From Bacillota bacterium (GTDB taxonomy: Bacteria; Bacillota; Sulfobacillia; RBS10-35; JAJYVN01), in contig JAJZZC010000028.1 in the NCBI GenBank assembly GCA_021797775.1, positions 1 through 33,908 on the forward strand: a DNA stretch of 33,908 nt, given 5' to 3'. Of this stretch, positions 1 through 6,700 are shown in pieces. A program made the position numbers and the translations under genes. Within the stretch, counting starts at the first letter, position 1; each line of letters begins with the position of its first letter. Under the pieces are notes generated by a model. It saw only the letters and a program-made list of their open reading frames with translations, ran no database searches and had not been told where the DNA came from.

Positions 1-60
1 GACGTGCGCTCCCTCAAGAACACCGTCGCCAAGTTACGCAAGCATGGTTTCGAGGGGTGA
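1..60 (+). CDS. C-terminal end of a gene cut by the window edge
   Basis: Frame 1 is open from the first base and ends at TGA 58-60, giving only 19 residues that finish KLRKHGFEG. The fragment is basic and probably helical, but far too short to assign. It is taken as coding because its stop overlaps the GTG start of the next gene (GTGA), a usual sign of translational coupling inside an operon. The start lies outside the window. Confidence 0.45.
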   Translation, partial: DVRSLKNTVAKLRKHGFEG

Positions 61-386
61 GCGAAACCGCCATGGATTATCTAGTCGACATCACGATCCG
101 GGCGGGAGCGCCGGCGGGCCATGACGACATCGGCGACGCCCTGCTGACGGCGCTGGAAAGGGATGGGATCGCGGCGGGGGGCGTCTATCACGGCGAGAGC
201 GCGAAGGGCCTCCTCACGGTGCATCTCCTCGTCCGAGCCAAGCACCCAGGCGATGCCGTCACATCCGGGCTGGCGTCCGTGATGCAGGCGTGGAGGGAGG
301 GGATCGGAGAACCGCAGCAAGCCGTCTTCGCCGCTGCGGCGGTAGAAGAAGTGGCCGAGCGGGAGGAGGCGGCGGCCCTGGCATGA
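57..386 (+). CDS. Small hypothetical protein, 109 aa, coupled to the upstream gene
   Basis: I do not recognise this protein. It is an acidic, alanine-rich soluble protein with no signal peptide or membrane segment. Residues 6-60 look like alternating strands and helices (DYLVDITIRAG, then LLTVHLLVRA), and the C-terminal 25 residues are a charged helix (AVEEVAEREEAAA). The GTG start at 57 overlaps the upstream stop; an in-frame ATG at 72 is an alternative and would begin directly at the first predicted strand. The stop codon lies three bases before the IS605-like repeat at 389-480, so the natural C-terminus may have been clipped by that insertion, although the tail reads as a plausible end. 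Genomic pairing with the upstream fragment is the only functional clue. Confidence 0.5.
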   Translation: MSETAMDYLVDITIRAGAPAGHDDIGDALLTALERDGIAAGGVYHGESAKGLLTVHLLVRAKHPGDAVTSGLASVMQAWREGIGEPQQAVFAAAAVEEVAEREEAAALA

Positions 387-388
387 TG

Positions 389-480
389 GCGGTGGCCGGC
401 TTGGTTTTCGCCGACTACTGGAGACACTATAGCACAAAAGCGGACAGAAGGCAACCTTTACGGTAGCAGTTGGGAACCCC
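389..480 (-). mobile_element. IS200/IS605-like left-end fragment (copy 1 of a 92-bp repeat)
   Basis: These 92 bp match 21918-22009 in the opposite orientation with four substitutions (positions 425, 438, 441 and 446) and no gap. Homology stops sharply on both sides. In the other copy the same sequence stands upstream of a TnpB C-terminal tail, so I read it as the left end plus promoter of an IS200/IS605-type element. This copy has kept only that part; what follows on the minus strand is the end of the small gene at 57-386. It contains an outward promoter pointing leftwards. Confidence 0.6.
426..454 (-). promoter_or_regulatory. Sigma70-type promoter inside the repeat, copy 1
   Basis: On the minus strand TTGCCT (454-449) and TATAGT (431-426) are separated by exactly 17 bp. 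Both hexamers and the spacing are unchanged in the second copy, while the spacer carries three of the four differences. Transcription would run leftwards, antisense to the gene at 57-386. Confidence 0.55.
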
Positions 481-657
481 TTCTGGCCGCCCCGCCGCAG
501 CCCCGGCGACGCCGCTTCCCCCCACGCTTCACGCTTCCGCGCCTCATGTCGCAGGGCGCTAGCCGGGCGGAACCGCAGGCACCTCGCCGCATGTCTGGCC
601 TGATCGCGCACTCAGGGTCGACAGAGTCAACGAATCGGCTTAGCCCTGTGGCCAGGG

Positions 658-1121
658 GTGGCGTGGGCCGATTTCGCCCGCGGCATGCGGACCGAGCCAA
701 CGGATCTCCATATGCTCCTTATCGATTCCGAGGGACCAGATGACGGGGCACTGTTCGCTGCCCTGAGACGACGTGGCGACGCCCGAGCGCTGGACGGACT
801 GAATATCGTTCCCGCGCTGGTCGCCTACATGGTGCAAACCATGGAATCATGGTTTCTCGCAGACCGCCCATTGTTGGCTGCGTACTACGGGACTGGCTTC
901 GTGGCCGGCCACCTGCCGGTGGCTCCTCTGAGGACGTCCCTAAAGCAGGCGTCCTGCGCGGATTGCACGAAGCGACCAGGCGCTCGCGCAAGGGAGCCTA
1001 TCACAAGACACATCAAGCGCCTGATCTCTTAGAGAAGATTGACGTGGCGGCGGTGCGGCGGCAAGCACCCCACTGCGATCGGTTGTTTGCGCTGTTACAG
1101 CGGAGGTTCCCTGCGCCGTGA
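658..1121 (+). pseudogene. DUF4276 family protein, 5'-truncated and frameshifted
   Basis: Two overlapping frames together make a DUF4276-like protein. Frame 1 (658 to about 920) gives LLIDSEGPDDG and then MVQTMESWFLAD and YYGTGF, the family's characteristic acidic and tryptophan motifs. From about 918 the homology moves to frame 3 and continues as SEDVPKAGVLRGL, KGAYHKTHQAPDLLEKID and HCDRLFALLQ to the TGA at 1119-1121. A loss or gain of bases near 915-921 explains the switch. The usual N-terminal 60-70 residues are missing: upstream sequence shows no matching frame. DUF4276 (RloG-like) proteins are often found beside ATPases in restriction or defence loci, but this copy cannot make a full product. 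The family call rests on remembered motifs. Confidence 0.65.
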
Positions 1122-1307
1122 TGTGCCGCAGGGGTCGAGTCATCCCGCCAGGCGTGCGCGGCGCTGCGACTTCCGAAGGCCATGACCGGATCGCTGAGTC
1201 AAGACCGCGTGCGACAGGGCACCAGAACGTCTCCGGGCACCGCGCTTCCCGCCGTTGGCGGGCGCGGACCCCTCCCTCCTCACCGCCCCCGCCAATGTCG
1301 CCGCCAG

Positions 1308-1359
1308 CCTGCCCCGCCGGCCTGCCCCGCCGGCCTGCCCCGCCGGCCTGCCCCGCCGG
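1308..1359 (+). repeat. Four perfect tandem copies of a 13-bp unit
   Basis: The unit CCTGCCCCGCCGG is repeated four times without a mismatch (1308-1320, 1321-1333, 1334-1346, 1347-1359). Because 13 is not a multiple of three, every extra unit shifts frame, consistent with a noncoding minisatellite. It ends 25 bp before the TATAAT. Confidence 0.9.
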
Positions 1360-1384
1360 CCGCAGGTCAACACACCGAAGCGGG

Positions 1385-1421
1385 TATAATGGCGTTGACA
1401 GACAACCAGCCCGTGTGGAGG
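1385..1421 (+). promoter_or_regulatory. -10 hexamer and ribosome binding site of the methyltransferase
   Basis: TATAAT at 1385-1390 is a perfect -10 hexamer, rare in such GC-rich DNA; no good -35 lies 16-18 bp upstream. GGAGG at 1417-1421 stands 7 nt before the ATG at 1429. Confidence 0.5.
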
Positions 1422-1428
1422 CAGCCCG

Positions 1429-1760
1429 ATGTTCAGTCAGTACGGCAAGCTCTGCAACGAGGTCTATGATCTGACGAAGCCGGTCGGTCATTCCCTGGGC
1501 GGGGACATCGAGTTTTATCGAGACCGGCTGTCCTCGTGCAAGGGACGCATCCTCGAAGCCGCGGTCGGTTCGGGCCGGTTGCTTATCCCGCTCTTGGAGG
1601 CGGGGCTGCCGGTTGACGGGGTGGATGACTCCGAGGACATGCTGGCGGCATGCCGCTCGCGCTGTGCGCAACGTGGGTTGCACCCACGGTTGTATCAAGC
1701 TCGCCTGCAAGACCTGTCCTTACCCGACAAGTACGAGGCAATCATTGTGCCGGCGGGGTC
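1429..1760 (+). pseudogene. Class I SAM-dependent methyltransferase, 3'-truncated
   Basis: The first 111 codons form the front half of a Rossmann-fold methyltransferase: an N-terminal YGKLCNEVYDLTKP segment, motif I ILEAAVGSGRLLIPLLE (residues 43-59) that binds S-adenosylmethionine, the acidic strand VDGVDDSEDML, and YEAIIVPAGS at about residues 102-111. Such proteins normally continue with a helix and the remaining four strands of the fold. Here homology stops after IVPAGS near 1760 and the frame runs on as arginine-rich nonsense to 2013, overlapping the next gene. The start is well supported by GGAGG seven bases upstream. The break is probably a deletion or insertion junction; without its C-terminal half the protein should not fold into an active enzyme. 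The substrate is unknown. Confidence 0.7.
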
Positions 1761-1817
1761 GCACGCCGCGAGAATGGGCCACGGCCCCATGGCCCGGCAG
1801 ACGAGGGCCCGGTCCCC

Positions 1818-2921
1818 TCAGGCGCCGTCTCCGCCATGCACTTCCGGGTCCAGGGCATCCTCGGGGGAGACCGGCTCAAAGTGTGCCAGAAGGTTGCGGA
1901 TGCGGCGCAGGCGTTCCACGAGGTCGCGTAGCCGGGCCGGCACGCGTTGCCCGCGGAGGAGGAAGGCCAGGTGCGAGACCTCCAGGTCCCGGGCGTCGCT
2001 GATCACGCCGTAGCCGGTGTCGAGGGGCAGGGTCAGCAGCGGCCGCACGCGCTCAAGCACATCGCGTCGCCGTTGCTCCACCAGGGGCAGCAACACGCCC
2101 GCCTGCCCGCTCCACACGCGCGTGCGCAGGGCACGCTCCTCGCCGCGCGCCGCCAAGAGGGCGGCGTGCACCTGCCGCTGGCCGTCGACCGTAGCCAGCG
2201 TGCCGCGTTCCCATGCCGGCTCCTCCGCCGCCGACCAGCCGCGGGACGCGGCCAGCTCCTGCAGGGCCGCGACCGGCGCCAGCACCTCGGATGCCGGCCG
2301 GTCGGCGAGGAGATCCGCGACGGCGGGATCCCACAGCGCCACCCGCGCGCCCACGGCGGCCAGCAGGTCCGTCCCCGCCTCGATGCGGCCCGCAAAGCGG
2401 TGGGCCGTGTAGAGCAGCATGTCGAGCCCCCCCACGACCCCGTCCCAGGCGTAGATCTCCAGGCAGTCGGCCCGTTCCGGGAGATCGGCGAGCATCACCC
2501 CGCTGACGAGCGCGACGAGCCGCGGTCGCAGGTGTGGCGAGCGTTCTGCGCAGACCCGGGCGTATTCGGCGAGAAAGTCGCGCCACGAGGGCCAGCCGGC
2601 GGCTTCCACGGCGTTCAGTACCACGACGAACCGTCCGCCCCCGGGCACCTCCGCCACGCGGCGGGCGGAGGGCACCACGGTGGTGGCGGCCGACGGCAGC
2701 AGGCGCGCCAAGACCTGCGCCGACGGGGGGATGTCGCGGACAACCTGGAGTGGCACCCACTCCCACCCGTCCCCAAGGACCGCCCGCAGCGCCGCTGGGA
2801 CCCCGCAGGGCGCCCAGCGCGGCAGGGCCAGCACGGCGCTGGCTCCCGCGCGCAGGGCACTGGCGATCCGCGCCACGAACGCCGCCGGCCCCGGCAAGGC
2901 CCAGACGGAGATACTCAACAC
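1818..2921 (-). CDS. 367-aa protein with C-terminal HEPN-like motif, partner of the large NTPase
   Basis: No close family is recognised. The N-terminal 130 residues look like an alpha/beta domain: ISVWALPGPAAFVARIASAL sits where a P-loop would be but lacks the GKS/T, VLALPRW may be a strand, and RFVVVLNAVEAAGW a Walker-B-like strand, so this may be a decayed nucleotide-binding fold. Residues 150-215 continue with VALVSGVML and a DCLEIYAWDGVVGGLD segment. The last 100 residues are helical and contain LRRIRNLLAHF, where R342-N343 and H347 match the R-N-x3-H (Rx4H) signature of HEPN ribonuclease domains. That would make it an RNA-cutting effector. It begins with GTG at 2921 behind a purine-rich GGTGGTGAG. 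It follows the giant NTPase gene on the same strand, but with an 855-bp gap. Alternative: a purely structural helical domain. Confidence 0.6.
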   Translation of the reverse strand: MLSISVWALPGPAAFVARIASALRAGASAVLALPRWAPCGVPAALRAVLGDGWEWVPLQVVRDIPPSAQVLARLLPSAATTVVPSARRVAEVPGGGRFVVVLNAVEAAGWPSWRDFLAEYARVCAERSPHLRPRLVALVSGVMLADLPERADCLEIYAWDGVVGGLDMLLYTAHRFAGRIEAGTDLLAAVGARVALWDPAVADLLADRPASEVLAPVAALQELAASRGWSAAEEPAWERGTLATVDGQRQVHAALLAARGEERALRTRVWSGQAGVLLPLVEQRRRDVLERVRPLLTLPLDTGYGVISDARDLEVSHLAFLLRGQRVPARLRDLVERLRRIRNLLAHFEPVSPEDALDPEVHGGDGA

Positions 2922-3776
2922 CTCACCACCCCCAGGCCGACCGCGAGGCGCTCTCTCGGCGTCCGTCCCTTCCCCGGGGACGGAGACGGGGCAGACGTAC
3001 GGCCCGCCACGGGCCCGCCCGCGGCGGGAGCGTTTCGGGGGGGCGTGCAGCAGGCGTGTCCGCGAGCGGGTGGCGGTTCCGGCCCGCGCCGGTCACGGAC
3101 CTGGCCTCCGTTCATCGCCGCCGACCACCGCTCGCCACGGCGTATGGATGGCCCCACGCCGCCACGCCGCCCCCGCGCGAGGAGACGTTGCGGGGGCCCG
3201 CGCCACACCCCTCTCCCCCACGCCCCCGGTCGTGGTGCCGCGCGGCGACCGCGTGCCTCCCTGCGCGGTTCGGGCCGCCCCCCGGTTCCGCCTCCTTGCC
3301 CGCGGGAGCCGGGGTGGGTCGGACCGCGCTCCGCCCTGTTCGCCGCTGGCTGGGTCGCGGCGCGCCGCCCCAGCGGCTGGCACCGCGTTGGCCGGGCTTG
3401 GCTCCGGGCCCTGTGGCCAGGGGCGGTACGGGCAGATCCCGCCCGGCGACCGCGCCCCCCGCGCCGCGCCGCGGACGGTCGCACGGCGGGTGATCGCCAC
3501 GGGGGCAAGGGATTCCCCACGCCAACACGGCCGGGCCGCGGAGCGAACCTCGCGCCCATGAGTGAAACAGGCTTCGCCTCCACCGCGAAGGCCGCCGTCC
3601 GCTCCTGGCCTGTACCTCCACTGCGCTGGGACAACCCCGGGCAGGGGGCGGCGGACCTGCGCTTCCTGCTCGCTCGACACGCCGACGGGGGTGCACGGGC
3701 GCCCGTTCGTGTGCGCGACGGGCACCTCCACGCCGCCGACGGCACGCGCACTCGTCCCTGGGCGGGCGCGGTCGCC
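2922..3776 (-). other. 855-bp gap between the NTPase and its partner gene
   Basis: All six frames contain long open stretches, but every translation is proline/arginine/alanine-rich without domain-like patterning. I see no promoter, hairpin or family match. A short, atypical gene remains possible. Confidence 0.4.
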
Positions 3777-6700
3777 TCAGCGCACGGCGCGCAGGGCCCG
3801 GGCCCACACCGCGTCGAGGCGCCAGCCGCCCTCGGCGGCGAGGGGTTCCACGAGCCCGAGGCGCTCGCTCCAGCGCAGGGCGCGCTGCAGGCCCGCGGCG
3901 GGTAGACCGTCCATCTCCAACAGCTGCAGGTCATCGGGGACGACGGTCCCGTCGCGCTCCGCGAGCCGGGCCAGCACGGCCACCGTCCGCCACGGCTCCG
4001 CCCCGGGCGCGTCCTCCAGCCCGAACTGGGCCAGGACGTCGCGCGCCCGCTCCGCGTCCGGGGGCTCCGCCAGGACCGCCAGATGCTGGGACCACCGCTG
4101 CCGGTCCACCTCGCCGCGCACCCGCAGCCGCTCGTATCCCCCCACGATGAGCCCGGGCCATCCGCCGGTGGCGGCGAGGACCAGGTTGCGCAGGTCGCGG
4201 TCCGAGGGCAGGTCCACGTCGTCCAGCCAATGGCGCAGGAAGGTGTCGCTCCAGGGCTGCAGCGTCGTGCGCGCCACGCTCCCCGGATCGCCGGGCTCGA
4301 CCCGCCAGGCGATGCCCGGGTCGGCGATGAACACGACGTGGACCGACCCGGCGACCGATTGCAGCCGGCCCGTCCACTGCAGGGCATGTTCGATCCAGGC
4401 GCCATCCCAGGGGGCGGCGGGCGGCACCACGGCCAGTGAGGCGGCGCCCGGCGGGCGCCGGCGCAGGGCGCTGAGGAGCTCGGCGAACGACTCGACCCCG
4501 GTCGCGCCGGAGATGTCGAGGAAGTAGCGGGGATCGGTGCCCTCTTTGAGGAAGCCGTGCAATTCGCCGATGCCCGCCGCTGGCACGCCATACACCACCG
4601 ACACGGCGTGCCGGTGCCGGCGCAGGGCCCGCACCTGCAGGTTGGTCAGCGGGTGCCGGCGCGGGCTGCGGGCGTTGCCCGCCGGGCGGGCGCGGAAGCT
4701 GGCGGGGTCGGCGGGGGGCGCCTCGCGCTCCTTGAGCAGCGCCCGTTCGATGTCATCGGTGGTCCCCATGAGCAGGGCCACGTTGGGGCTGCGCAGGGTG
4801 TAGCGAGCGTCGGCGAGGCGCCGCAGGACCCCAAGCCCCTCCATCTCGTCGAGCAGCACCTCCATCTCATGGTCCGTCATGGCGGCAAACCCCTGGTCCC
4901 ACCATTCCCGCGCGCGCTCGCGCGCCTCCGCCACGCCGAGGCCGCGGGGGGCCGCCTCGGGCTCCGTCAGGAAGGTATGGGCCATGAGATAGGCGACGAG
5001 TTCGTAACGTGGGTCGAGCTGGAGCGTCAGTTGGAACTTCTCGCGGATGGCGTCGCGCACGGCGCGTTCGCGGTAGACGCGATCCACCAGGTCTCCGGTG
5101 ATGGTGAAGGGGGGCCCAGCGCGGTGCTCCGGTGCCGCACGGGACTCGGTGAGGCGTTCCAACAGCTTGGCGCAATACAACTGGATCAGGCTGGGGTAGA
5201 AGTTGCAGCGGCCGAGGATGCGCACGACCAGGCTCTCGGAGGCGAAGCGGTAGCCGGCGCTGGCCAGGGGCCGCACGACGAGGGCCCGGGCCTGGTTCCA
5301 CTCGCCGTTGAGCAGCGGGCCGACCTTGATCGGCTCGCCCAGGTGGGCCAGGGGGTGGTTGGGCTGCTCGGTGGTGCGCAGCACGTTGTGCAGCCCCGAG
5401 AGCACCACCTTGGCCCGGCCGTCTGTCCGCTCCATGAGGTTCTTGAGGCGCGCCGACTGCGCAAAGCCCTGGCGGCCATCCTGCTCCAGGAAGGCGTCGG
5501 CCTCGTCGAGCAGCAGGAGCAGGCGGCGGTGTCCCTCGCGTTCCAGCCAACCGACCAGGGCATCCAGGAAGCGGTCCACCCGCCCGCGGATCTCCGGCAC
5601 CGGGTCCTCGACGCGCTCCAGCACGATCCCAGCGGCGCGCAACGCGCGGTGCAGCGTGAGCCATACCTGCTCGGGCCCCTGGGCCAGGCCAACCTCGGCC
5701 ACCTTGAGGTCGACCCAGACCGCCCAGCAACCCTCGCGTGGATCGTGGAAGCGGCGCGCCGCCTCCCGCAATAAGGCGGTCTTGCCCAGCTGCCGCCCCC
5801 CGTAGACGAAGCAGCGCCCTCCCGACGGCGCCACGACCGCGTGCAGCTCCGCGGAACGTCCGTAGAACATCTCCACGGGCACCGGTCCCGGACCAGTCGC
5901 GTAGGGGGCCGCGTAGGTAAAGGGCAGGGTGCAGCCCACCAAGGTCCCGAGGCGCGGCGCGGGCTGCGCCGCGAGGTGCAGGACCAAGGCGTCGTCGATC
6001 AGCAGGAAGGTGCGGCGCCGCTCCCGGCAGAGGCGCGCCAGTTCGCGCCGCTCCCAGGTGTCAAGCAGGCCAAACAAGCAGAGGAGCGTAGCGCGCTGCA
6101 GGCCGGCCGTCTCCCCCACCAGACCGACCAGTTCCTCGCCGCTCGCCGCCCGCCACACCAGCAGCAGGCGATACGACCCGTCCGCCACAGACCCGAACGC
6201 GGGTACGGAACAGGCATCGCGATCGGCCACCGGGTCCGTGCGCACCGTGACCTCCACCACGTCGCCCCCGGTACCCGCCGTCCCCGGAATCACCTGCTGG
6301 ACCTGCAGGCCGAGGGCGTCAAGCACCTGGCGCAAAGGCTGCTCCCGCGGCACGTGCTCGCGCTTCAGGGCGAACCACGCATCCAACAGGTCCAGGCCGG
6401 ACCGCCGCTGGGCCTCCGTGAGGCGGGCGGGCGCCGCCCCCGTGGCCGCGCGCCCGGCGTGCAGGGCGGCGCGGGCGCGCGCGTAGGCGTCCGGCGCGCG
6501 CAGCAGCTCCTCCAGGGCGCGCAGGGCGTGGGGAAAGAAGGCGTCGCAGGCCGCCGCCTCCGGCCCCTCGGGGTCCGCCTCCGGGAGGGCTTCCCCGGCG
6601 CGCACCCGGTCCAGGTATTCCTGGGCGGCGACGGTGTCGCCACGCGCGATGGCCTCGGCGATACGAGCCCCCGTGGCGGGATCCGGCGGCGGGCTGACCG

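Larger units (their letters stand above)
1122..1428 (+). other. Spacer with tandem repeat and promoter of the methyltransferase remnant
   Basis: No credible gene. It holds the 13-bp tandem repeat at 1308-1359 and a -10-like TATAAT at 1385-1390. The rest is GC-rich sequence without visible structure. Confidence 0.6.

Noticed and set aside
3480-3600. Possible further TnpB-like tail on the minus strand (AFAVEAKPVSLMG, GVGNPLPPW)
   Set aside because: Similarity to TnpB tails is vague, no NACG or KQEP motif is present and no repeat copy matches it.
1947-3905. 652-codon open frame on the plus strand
   Set aside because: Runs opposite the HEPN-motif gene and through the gap into the end of the NTPase gene; composition is low-complexity and there is no family-like segment.
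2915-4591. 558-codon minus-strand frame overlapping the NTPase C-terminus and the gap
   Set aside because: It is out of frame with the NTPase homology and reads as cysteine/serine/proline/arginine repeats.
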